Assembly (NCBI RefSeq): GCF_030272615.1
Contig: NC_081407.1
Span: 100,609,897-100,673,896, forward strand
Direction: 5' to 3'
DNA: 64,000 nucleotides
DNA from: Cryptomeria japonica
Taxonomy: Eukaryota; Streptophyta; Pinopsida; Cupressales; Cupressaceae
Part shown: piece after piece, positions 54,656 to 64,000 of the stretch
Layout: each line of letters starts with the position of its first letter
Numbering within the stretch: the stretch's first letter is position 1
The notes under the pieces: model-generated
What the model was told of the DNA's origin: nothing
The model's database searches: none
The model's input: the letters and a program-made list of their open reading frames with translations, nothing else
Made by a program: the position numbers and the translations under genes

Positions 54656-55125
54656 TTTGTTTTTCAGTTTTTCACATTCTGGCTGGTAAAAGATGAAGGG
54701 GCAAAACGGAGGATCATAAATTAGCAACCAAATGAGATCAAATTCCCTCTTCCAGGTAATTCTTTGTAGAGTTTATCTTTATTTTTATTTATTTTTTAAC
54801 ATATTCTGTGGTAGTAGATGAAGCAACAGAGTAATGTATTATTTACCCTGCCCAATAAAATTGTACATTGATAAACATCCTATGAAATTTAATAATAGAT
54901 TGCTCAAAATGATATGAAAGATTTTTGTCTATTATTTGTTTTTTAAGTTTTTCACATTCTGGCTGGTAAAAGATGAAGAGGCAAAACGGAGGATAAGAAA
55001 ATAGCAATCAAATGAGATCAAATTCCCTCTTCCAGGTAATTCTAATAAAATTGTGCATTGATAAACACCCTGTGAAATTTAATAATAGATCGCTCAAAAT
55101 GACATGAAAAACCGACCTCTCTAAG
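54656..55125. repeat. Local tandem duplication
   Basis: Copy 1 (54656-54935) and copy 2 (54939-55125) share TTCACATTCTGGCTGGTAAA, AAATGAGATCAAATTCCCTC, TTCCAGGTAATTCT and ATTGATAAACA...AATTTAATAATAGAT. Copy 2 lacks about 80 bp of copy 1 between GGTAATTCT and AATAAAATTG. Differences are few, so the duplication is fairly recent. CAGGTAATT looks like a splice donor, but no exon is evident. Confidence 0.8.
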
Positions 55126-57559
55126 ATTTAATTCTTTGCATTAATTTTGGCTATCATGACATTTTTTTCATTGAATTCATGAGGCTAGGGCACAAAAGCA
55201 CCTCTACTCATTCTTGGATAGATGTAAGGCTAAAATATCCAACAAATGTAACCCTAATCACTTTCTACTTTCCACCATTGAAAACTATTTCAAAATTGCA
55301 TTAAAACCCTGTATAAGAAGTTCCTGCCAAAGAATGGAAGGACCATGTTTGTAGAAGAGTTTACATTAGTATCTTGACAGAGTAGAATATCATCAAGTGT
55401 TGTGTAGAATATGCAGGTTAGACAAAAATTAGATTTGCTGAAAAGAGTAGAGAATATCATCAGATGTAGATGTAGACTGCACAACCTTTTTCAGTGCACT
55501 TTCTGTTTAAATCAAAGCTTAAAGAATTGGGATAGAAAAATGTTTAAATGTTTAGCTATTTCTTCATAAGCGAAATGCACAATTGTAAATTGGATTTGAC
55601 ATCTCAACTTTTATGCTGTAAAATAGGAAATAGAGCTAACAAATTAGCAATGTGTACTTAAATGGGTCACTTGAAATCTAATAAGAGCTGGTGCACTTAA
55701 ATGAGTGGCTTTGCTGCCTAAATTAATGCATAAGACATAAGACTGTAAACAAGTGCAATATGCGATTTTCAATAAATAAATTTTATTTACAAAGTAAGTA
55801 ATGAATTTAGGTAAATTAATCTATATTGCATACAAAGTTTTCATGGCCCAGACAAATTCAGTCCAGTTCAAGCAGAAACTATTATGAAACAAACTAAGTG
55901 TTAGCCTGAATATTTTAATGAAATGTGATTTTTGATAAATTTAGATACAAACCTGGTCATTTGTAAATCTCTTGTAACTGGATTTTATACCGTTGTTCTA
56001 ATTTATTGTTTATCAGTTTATCTTCATGAAACAGGCTAAACTAAAATAGGGTTGCTTTTAGTGTTCATCACACTCTCATATAGATCTATGCTTTTTAACA
56101 TAATGAACATATAGAAACAAAAAAAAATACAAACAAGTAGAATAGAATTCATATAAGTTTGTTTGAGAATTAGAGGTATTACTCTGGTTATAACAGACAT
56201 TAATATAATAATAGCATGCACTTATCCTTGAAAGGGCGGATTATTTTTTGAAAATTATGATATTAACAATAATCACTTGATCTTGATGTATTGGTATTTG
56301 ATAGACCTTTAGATTGTACAATGTTAGATTTTGTGTGTTAATTTGTCTTAAACTGAACTACAATATCCACAAGCCTGAAAATTTAGGAGTTCTTTGGTTC
56401 CGATAAAAACCCACAAATAGTGGACTTATAAGGCCAAATAAAGAGTAGTCATGGGTGTTAACTTTGAAGTAGATATCCATCCCTATCTTATATTTAATGT
56501 TGGTTTTAAGCTTGAAGCTTACTATTTATGTTTGTGATATCTATTATAATTTTTTCTCACACAGTGCTTGATACGCTTATCTACATAGCAGGGTGCTTGT
56601 TCAATGGAAATAGGCAAGATAGGATAGATCAAATGTAGCTTATTCAAATTTCAAATCACTTGTGCATATGTCTTCAGGAGAAAAAAAGGTTCAAATAGAA
56701 AATATTAAGGAAAATTAGTAGAGAACTCTAAGAAAACATGAAGTAAATTGTAATAAAATCAATTTGAAGTCTCATTTCTTTAACATATAGAGAAAGGAGA
56801 ACTTTCCCAAATAACAGCTACAAGATACTAGTGCATGAGGAAAATCTTAAGGTAGAGCATCTTATTTAGGTTGTCATGCTTCAATATCATCTGCAGCAAC
56901 TCAAAGTTAATTTAGAAGAGAAACATAAATTAGTCTAGAAGAGAAACATAAACTAGAATCAAAGACAGATATGTCTTCTAAAGATTTGAGGCACATGATG
57001 TGAGATCTTTTGTATTATAACCAAATCACATTTTATACCACTACATACACTATTGAACATAAGTTTGTTAGAGTCTACAAAATAGAGTAAGGAAGTTTGT
57101 AAACCCTACTATGTCGGGGAAGAAGAAATTTGAATCTGGAAAAAGGCTTTTATATCTAGATCACCTAAATTTAAATTAAGAAAGGAATTGAGTTTTTCTG
57201 AAATTGCTCAGAATTGTAAATATGAACTAGGACATACATCTAAATCTAGAATTATTTATAGAGTACAACTATGAACCAATGACGTAAAACTTTGTTAACT
57301 AATGAAAAGTACAAGTAAATAGCATTTAATTTGTAATTAAACAGAAAACACTAAAAAATAAAAAAACTTCATCTTGAATATAGAAAAATTTGATCAAAGA
57401 GTTGAAGCCATGAGCAATTCTGGTGTAAGCTCAATTTGTAGCTTTACTCAATAAATTGTTAGTGGTTGTGATCATTGTTTTTTTTGCTAGGTTTTTTTTA
57501 TCCTCTAGGTTATGTGTGGTTGTGATCATTGTTGTTGTTATTCTCATAGTTTATTTAAT
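55126..57559. other. Intergenic AT-rich DNA, nothing recognised
   Basis: No frame on either strand shows a family motif. Small direct repeats occur at 56915-56960 (GAAGAGAAACATAAA twice) and 57465-57535 (GTGGTTGTGATCATTGTT twice). Confidence 0.5.
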
Positions 57560-57900
57560 TGATCACCACATCATATTGTCTAACATGAGAATGTCAATAA
57601 ATTTTCACAGTCATAGAGCTTGTGGAAATCATTTAGTGGAGGAAAAACCATCAATTGTAGACATGTCGATTGGTCTGCATAGAGGCATGCTAGCTAGTCA
57701 TTTTATCACCTAATTTCTTCCAAGAATTTATTGAGTGAGATCTTTGGCAATTGTTGCAAATATTAGGAAAAATCTTGGCAAGGATAGGAAAGGAAAGCTT
57801 AATCCCATTTTTCTTGAGGAAAGGCCTAACTATGTAGGATTTGGGTACAACGAAAGAACAAACATAGATTAGAGAACACTCTGGTCCTACCTATAGATAA
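57560..57900 (+). pseudogene. Possible gypsy linker remnant
   Basis: With stops, the + strand reads EEKPSIVDMSIGLHRGML, IRKNLGKDRKGKLNPIFLEE and VGFGYNERTN. The spacing of the glycine motif and the final GFGYNE resemble the glycine-rich module of T1, T2 and the 30-kb fragment. The match is short, and chance is not excluded. Confidence 0.25.
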
Positions 57901-57999
57901 GTATCTTTGATGGACAAGGATAACAAGCTACATCTACATCAAAACCATGTCAAACTCAACAATCTAATTGCTTATTGAGACAAGTAGGTGACAACTCAT

Positions 58000-58160
58000 A
58001 CTTGAAGCATAAGCCACCACGTTATTTTTGCCACTCAAATGTTGTACCACAAATGCATCTTTGTAAAAGGAGATCTATTTGACATTGTTATGGGATAATT
58101 TGTCTTGAGATTTGGTATATTTTAGTGCTTGATTGTCAATCAAGATGAAGTATACTAGAT
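58000..58160 (-). pseudogene. Gypsy RNase H remnant
   Basis: The complement reads LIDNQALKYTKSQDKLSHNN, a stop, then FYKDAFVVQHLSGKNNVVAYA. This matches the Ty3/gypsy RNase H end, where TDNQALKYL..Q.KL..R..W and F.Y...H..G..N.VADALSR are usual. D-A is changed to A-Y in the last motif. The remnant is isolated, with no RT or integrase beside it. Confidence 0.5.
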
Positions 58161-60196
58161 AAAGAAGCTTAGCAATAAACATTTTACACTTTTCTCATGT
58201 GTAAGAAAGCATATTTCTTAGACACAAATTAATCTTCAAATTTATATAAATACTCAGGAACTTGACACTAAAATAATATAACCAGTCACTTGATTCATAA
58301 CATTAATGTGCCTCACATACATAATCAGAGTGGGTCTTATTACTCTTAAAGGGTACAAGAACCATAATTAAAGTTACAAATAAAAATAGGAAAATGTGAG
58401 CAACTCATACCGATTTCCTTTAATCATCTACTATCTTCTATAACTAAATGCCCAATGCGTAGCTATGGAGTTATGCTCAAATTAGCTTGTTGTTGTCACC
58501 ACACATGTAACAAGGATAACTAATTGTTTTGATATAGGAAATTTCCTCCTCTTCACAAATTGATACAACCTATTCTAGATTTATAATACCACGGTATCCC
58601 TAGTGCTCACACATTGAGTATTGGTCTCCATGGGAAGAGTCAATAGTTGGCTAGTTGCTTGTATTGTGAGGCACAAGCCTTACCACTAATGACCCCTTAC
58701 TATGTTTAATATTGGATCTCTCCTTGCTTCGTTCGACAGATTGGAAGGATGAAGGCAGGACAAGGAATGGTGATTGCAAACAAACAACTTAAAATCCAAT
58801 CCTTGAGGTCCAGTTTTGGAGACAAAGATAAAACTTTAGGTTCTAAATTCCTGTAAAAGGAATGTGTCTGTGATGCAGAGTGAGAAACTAGAAGGTTTGG
58901 TGCAACCCAAGTCAAAGGACATTCTTGGTAGGAACCTAAGTCTTCCTTCAGCGCTCCACTTGGCTTTACAAACCAAACACCAATCCGATTCCCTCAACCT
59001 TCTCCAAGGAGTGGAAAGTGGTACTCTAGGTCCAAGATGTCCTATCTTGACCAACTCCACAAGTTAGACTCTTCACCCAAGTCTTAGGGTCTCAAAATCA
59101 CAAATAGACCTAGTAGGAATTAGGCCTCCAAAACTAGTTTTCCTTAGATATCTCTAGATTTCTTTGAAGGCCTCCATAAACCCCTTACAGATTCAATACC
59201 CTTTTGGGAATTCTAGAAGACTCCAACAAATTAAGACTTGATCCTATTCCTACACCCCTAAACAACTCCCTTTGGCACAGACCTAATAGACCTAATTAGG
59301 GCTGTTTTCCAAAGCAAAGGTCCAAAGATGGGTTCACAGAACCAATTCCAATCCCTGGATGGGTTATCCTACTCACAAATACTCTTTCTTATCAATCTCA
59401 ATGACTCTCTCCACTCCTAAGGTTGTTGTCTAGCATAATTCACTACGTTCTAGGCTAAATACATAGGTTTATTTAGCCTAGGGTTTCGTGGGAAAAACAA
59501 AAAAACCCATACCCTGCTCCTGCCCTTCTAGAATATCATTATACATGTCCTTAAATTTCCTTCCACCTAGGACCATGGAATTTGGGTGATGGAAATGCAA
59601 GTTAAGGCTCCATCTTTGCACCAACCCTCAAATTGAGGGTTTTTAGAACAATTTGAAGAAAAAGACTTCTAACTTACACTAACCTGAACCAAATTGACTT
59701 AGACCAAGTGCATATGAATCACAACTCACTCCTCTAATGATCCACTTTAGAAAGACATTCTTACCAATCGCCTGTTGTTCGTATAGTAGAGACAAAATTC
59801 AAAATTCTAGGCAAAATTAGGGTTTTCTTATTCAAATCCACCAAATTTCAAAATGTGAACCATCATATCCACATAGGTGACTTCTAGGGACATTTAAAAG
59901 GTCTGTCCCAATGGTTGCAACTGAATTTGAAATGTTGTGACTGTTGGTGTTCTAATTGCAACATCCGATAAACTTTCGACAAGTTATAAGGTTGCCACTT
60001 TTACACATGTGACCTTCCACTAGGTCATGAACACATGAAGGGTATTAAAACATATCATTGAAGACAAAAACACACTGCTAACACCTATTTCACCTTACAA
60101 AGACTTAGTAGGACCCCATGGTCTAATTAGGTCTCTTAGGTTTACAAGACAACATAGGAGCCTATTAGCCTTACAAAATGGGTCTAAGACATCACA
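58161..60196 (-). other. Non-coding region, probable 3' LTR of the chromovirus in its right part
   Basis: No conserved frames. By position the 3' LTR of the - strand chromovirus should lie here. On the - strand TGTGATGTCTTAGACCC at 60196 is a possible LTR start, but no clean PPT precedes it and the partner LTR is outside the window, so limits are not claimed. Contains AATTAGGGCTGTTTT and AGGGTTTCGTGGGAAAAAC stretches of LTR character. Confidence 0.35.
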
Positions 60197-60328
60197 TGGT
60201 TGATCCAACTGGATTCAACACTTATTCCTATTATATCTACCTATCCCTACCCTAGAAGCATGAGGGTTCCCTGCACCATACTCCCAAGCTACAAAAACTC
60301 AAGTCTCTTGAGTTGGCAAATCAGAGAC

Positions 60329-61144
60329 CTACACCCCTGTCTTCTCAATGGCCTCAACAGTCATCCAAGTGGCATCTTCCAGGGGTTGATGTTTCCATTT
60401 CACCAGGTACTCATAATATGTGTGCCTCTGGGTCTTCTTACTGATCCTCTTGTCAAGGAGACATTCTATCTTCGGCTTGGATTGTTTGGGTAGGCCTACC
60501 ATCATGGCCTCATTGCTAGGTGCAGTCTGACCTGAATTGACATCCTCACCAGTAGGAGACTTGTAGGCATAAATATTAGATACATTAAAGATAGGTGACA
60601 AACCAATATCAGGAGGAAGATCAATCTTGTAGGCATTGTTGCCACACTTCTTAAGAATCTTAAAAGGACCTATCTTCTTCATCATGAGTTTAGTGTACTT
60701 CTCCTTAGGAAGTCTCTCCTTTTTTAGATGAATCATCACTATATCTCCTACTTGAAACTATAGATCTCTTATCCTTTTGTATGCTGATTGTTTGTACTTA
60801 CTAGTAGTTTGCTCCAATTGGTTTTTAACCTGCTAATGTATATCTCTCATTACCTCCACAAAATCTTCAGCTTGTACACTTGTCCTATCCAGCTCCTTGA
60901 TTGATCTCAACTCTAAAACACCCCTTGGGTGTGTCCCATTAACAATTTGAAAGGGACTCAGACCATTACTCTTGTTGACTGAGTCATTGTAAGCAAATTC
61001 TGCCTGTGGAAGTACAGAATCCCAACTCACTCCATGTGCCTTGGTAAGGCACCTCAATAGGTTTTCAAGTGATTTGTTTACAACCTCTATTTGACCATCT
61101 AATCGAGGGTGATATGTTGAGGTGAATGACAGTTGTGTGCCCAA
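60329..61144 (-). pseudogene. Chromovirus integrase C-terminal part and chromodomain
   Basis: Contains TSTYHPRLDGQIEVVNKSLE with the catalytic Glu, SWDSVLPQAEFAYNDSVNKSNGLSPF, then FKILKKCGNNAYKIDLP, the GPF/Y-type module. It ends in a chromodomain: LLDKRISKKTQRHTYYEYLV followed by KWKHQPLEDATWM. In chromoviruses this domain directs integration to modified chromatin. A stop lies between 60833 and 60739. The true C-terminus is close to 60329. Confidence 0.85.
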
Positions 61145-61150
61145 TTTCTT

Positions 61151-61705
61151 CTACAAATTCCTCCAAAAGTGACCAATAAACTTTGAATCCCTATATGAGA
61201 TTATGGACAATAGCAAACCATGCAGCCTCACTACCTCCTTAAAGAATATACTAGCAATGTGAGATGCATCATGAGTAGTTTTACAAGGAAGGAAAGGGGT
61301 TATCTTAGGGAACCTATCCACCACAACATAAATGCTATCATAACCTTGCTTAGTCTTAGGAAGTCCTAAGACAAAATCCATGCTCACTGAATTCCATGGT
61401 TTATTGGGAATGGGTAAAGGGGTATACAATCTTGCATTTGAACTAGTCCCCTTACCTTTTTGACACACAAAACACCCTTCCACAAACTTTCTCACATCTA
61501 TCTGCAACTTGGGCCAAAAATACAATCTCATAACCAGGTCAAGAGTCTTGTCAATCCCAAAATGGCCGGCTAGGCTTCCATAGTGTTTTTCCTTTATAAT
61601 ATTCTCCCTCATGGATCCCTTAGGGACACAAAGTTGACTAACTTTGAATAGAAAATCATCTTGTATGATAAAATTAGAAAATTCAGTGTGGTACCTATCT
61701 CCCAT
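61151..61705 (-). pseudogene. Chromovirus integrase, zinc-binding and core domains
   Basis: HYGSLAGHFGIDKTLDLV and GCFVCQKGK form the HHCC zinc-binding domain. Then PWNSVSMDFVLGLPKTKQGY gives the first catalytic Asp and ISYRDSKFIGHFW the second. A TAG at 61151-61153 separates this from the Glu-bearing part. It lies in a different frame from RT/RNase H; the shift is near 61720, inside the linker after the RNase H tail. Confidence 0.85.
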
Positions 61706-61926
61706 CTCTCTGTAAACTTGATAGGCTTCTTTGAAACTTCATCATCATGGAACATTTCTTTTATGGCATTGATTCCAATGCTCTCCATTTGAATCTCCCT
61801 CACTGTCAAGTTTCTCCCGCGAAGGGAATCATCCACCTTGTTGGACACCCCTTTCTTGTGTTTGATTGTAAAGGTGAGTTCTTGAAGGTACTCAATCCAC
61901 TTCATGTGCCTATCGTTCAACTTCTC

Positions 61927-62860
61927 CTACCTGTTCAAAAAACTCAGAGCATGATTGTCAGTGTAGACTACAAATTCTTTGGGTAACAAGTAGTGTCTCC
62001 ATTTCCTTAGAGACTGAACCATGGCGTACAATTCCAAGTCATAGGTTGAAAACTTTTGTTTGGCCTCATTTAGCTTTTCACTGAAAAAGGCAATTGGTCT
62101 GCCTTCCTGACTTAAGACACCCCCTATTGCCTTGTTACTTGCATCACACTCAATGGTGAAGACTTTGTAAAAATCAGGCAACACCAAGATAGGTTGTTCT
62201 GCCACTCTCTTTTTCAAAAACTCAAAGGACTTATCTACTTCACTAGTCCAAGCAAACTAACATTTCCTACCCCCTTTTATAGTATCTATCATGGGTGCGC
62301 ATATACCACTGAAATTTTTAATAAACTTCCTATAAAAACTTGCAAGACCATGGAAGCTCTTTATCTCACTTGCATTCTTAGGTGTTGGCCAATTGAGGAT
62401 GGCATCTACCTTAGAGGGGTTCATCTTTTGCCTATCCTTGGAGATCACAAAATAAAGGAATATCAACTCTTCCTGCAAGAAAACACACTTTTCCAAATTT
62501 ATCTTCAACTGCACTTCATGCAACCTTTTCAAGACCAAATCAAGATGCATTAAATGTTCACCCCCATCCTTACTAAAAACCAAGATATCATCTGAATAAG
62601 CTACCAAAAAATGATTAATGAAAGGATTGAGAACTTCATTCATGAGTCTCATGAATGTGCTAGGGGCATTAGAAAAACCAAATGGCATGACCAGCCACTC
62701 ATAAAGGCCTTCATTGGTTTTAAATGCAGTTTTCCACTCATCCCTCTCTCTTATTCAGATTTGGTGATACCCATTCTTCAAATCCACCTTAGAATAGTAC
62801 TTGGCTCCTCCTAGATAGTCCATCAAATCCTCTATCTAGGGCATAGGAAACTTATACCTT
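61927..62860 (-). pseudogene. Chromovirus reverse transcriptase and RNase H
   Basis: RT motifs are YYSKVDLKNGYHQI (62790), [28 protein letters not shown] (62575-62610, Y-S-D-D), [12 protein letters not shown] and [16 protein letters not shown]. RNase H follows with TIECDASNKAIGGVLSQ, RPIAFFSEKLN, YDLELYAMVQSLRKWRHYL and YTDNHALSFL. Stops occur near 62836, 62257 and 61927, all in one frame. Confidence 0.88.
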
Positions 62861-63720
62861 ATAATGATCTTGTTTATTGCCCTAGAGTTGGTGCATAACC
62901 TCCATGTACCTTCCTTCTTTGGGGCTAAGACTGTGGGGACAACACAAGGACTTATACTCTTCCTTATGAATCCTTTGTCCAATAATTCTCGGACTTGTCT
63001 TGCAACCTCCTCATTCTTCTCTGGGGTCATCTTGTAGACAACCTTATTGGGCAATGTGGACCTTGGAATGAGGTCAATACATTGGCTAACATCCCTGTGA
63101 GGTGGCAATGTATCTGGTGTACTTCCTGCAATACCCTGGTACTTGCTCAATAATTCTTGTACCTCCTTGAGACCTACACTCCTTTCCTTTACCTTGTTTG
63201 TTGGCTTCTCATTCATCACTCCTTTAGACTTCACTACTATTGCAAAGCATGGGGCATTCTCCTCCTTGAGGGTCTTCATAAGCTCCTTCTCATTCACTAA
63301 CATGACACTGGCTACCAGACGTTTGTCTTTGTTGTCATCAGGGAGTGGAGTCATGGTGTAGCTCACACCATCCTTAGTCACAATGTAGATGTTCATTTTG
63401 CCATCATGTTGGGCATTTACATCATATTTCCAAGGTCTCCCTAAGAGAAAATGGCAAGCATCCATCTCTGCTACATCACACAATACTTTATCTTTGTATT
63501 CCCCAATCCGAAACTCCACCCACACTTGTTCACTGATGAGTTCTTGTTGTTCCTTGTTCAACCAAAAGACCTTGTAGGGTAAGGATGAGGGATCTTTTAT
63601 AATCCAAGTTTACTCACCATTTCTACTGAGGCAACATTGTTAGTTGACCCTGAATCAACAATTACCTTACACACTTCTCCACCTACCTTGCAGGTTGTTT
63701 TAAACAATGTTCTCCTTTGT
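62836..63720 (-). pseudogene. Chromovirus protease and linker to RT
   Basis: The complement at about 63610-63690 reads VIVDSGSTNNVASVEMV, a D-S-G retropepsin site, in a different frame from the 241-codon linker ORF (63561-62836). That ORF has FLLGRPWKYDV, the protease end motif, a charged linker (NEKELMKTLKEENAP), LPPHRDVSQCIDLIP, and the RT start CVVPTVLAPKKEGTWRLCTN. At least one shift or stop lies between protease core and linker. Confidence 0.8.
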
Positions 63721-64000
63721 GGTTGGTACATTTAAAATGGTTCTATTGAGCATGACACATTCTCCTTGTTCAGGATCTGCAAGTCTTGAGGGTGAGTTCA
63801 CACTTTGTGTGTCCTCCTCTTGTGCCAAATGAATTCTTCTTTCTCCCCTGTGACTGCTAGATCCTTGCTTCTCTAGGCATCTAAATGATTGATGACCAAT
63901 TTGATTGCATGAAAAGCATCGACTTGTAAAAACATTGGATCCCCTTCCTCCAAATCTACCTCTGTTATTGGGTATCCTTCCCCTAAAATTGCCTCTGTGG
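63721..64000 (-). pseudogene. Chromovirus gag end with zinc knuckle, partial
   Basis: The complement at 63870-63915 reads RCFSCNQIGHQSFRCLEKQG, an intact C-x2-C-x4-H-x4-C nucleocapsid knuckle. Beyond it are basic Arg/Gly-rich residues up to the window end. The rest of gag, the leader and the 5' LTR lie outside. Confidence 0.7.

Larger units (their letters stand above)
60200..64000 (-). mobile_element. Chromovirus (chromodomain Ty3/gypsy), 5' part outside window
   Basis: Domains on the - strand, from right to left: CCHC knuckle (about 63870-63915), protease (about 63600-63700), linker and RT start (63561-62836), RT (62860-62257), RNase H (62217-61927), integrase (61705-60833) and a C-terminal chromodomain (about 60450-60329). 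One frame holds from 63561 to about 61900, a frameshift follows near 61720, then one frame to 60329, with a few stops. It is the best-kept pol in the window after T2. It continues beyond 64000. Confidence 0.88.

Noticed and set aside
57456-57560. Hydrophobic Val/Ile-rich start of a + strand frame, signal-anchor-like
   Set aside because: It comes from a direct repeat of GTGGTTGTGATCATTGTT; only the downstream part has weak gypsy likeness.

Overview
The window looks like intergenic DNA from a large, repeat-rich plant nuclear genome. It is AT-rich, and I find no convincing intact host gene. Nearly everything recognisable is an LTR retrotransposon or a LINE, mostly broken by stops and frameshifts. 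A gymnosperm is plausible from the overall composition, but the sequence does not prove it.

Left half, 1-30060: a set of nested insertions that can be read from target-site duplications and from reading frames that resume across them. The oldest layer is X1, a copia-type element without pol, seen at 17555-19914 and 28404-30060; its 5' part lies left of the window. Two gypsy elements of the Tat type sit inside it. T1 (1-17554, + strand, 5' end outside) keeps a protease, a linker region, an antisense plant-mobile-domain (PMD) pseudogene, satellite-like repeats and a 3' LTR, but has no reverse transcriptase. T2 (19915-28398, - strand, TSD CATGA) has both LTRs, a gag-position ORF, protease, RT and two RNase H domains, but no integrase. 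T1 was itself hit by a full-length copia element, C1 (1027-8313, - strand, TSD AAAGG), and by a related solo LTR (8909-10227, TSD TATAC).

Middle, 30061-43218: a Tat linker fragment, about 5.5 kb of mostly unassigned AT-rich sequence with decayed coding-like stretches, then a long L1-type LINE on the - strand (gag-like ORF1, endonuclease, RT, zf-RVT, RNase H).

43219-51880: X2, a second and better-preserved member of the X family. Its LTR, initiator-Met-tRNA primer site, gag with four zinc knuckles, roughly 900-codon second ORF (ORF-B) with a long Lys/Glu tract, duplicated polypurine tract and truncated 3' LTR can all be followed. It abuts the 5' half of a second LINE at a shared breakpoint.

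51881-64000: low-complexity intergenic DNA with a three-copy 175-bp tandem array, a local duplication, a possible small host exon (54270-54488, - strand) and gypsy remnants. The window ends in a chromodomain-bearing gypsy element (chromovirus, - strand, about 60200 to beyond 64000).

The most interesting object is the X family: non-autonomous LTR elements that keep gag and a large uncharacterised protein in place of pol. They presumably depend on an autonomous copia partner such as the C1 lineage, with which they share primer-site type, PPT sequence, PPT duplication and an LTR motif.
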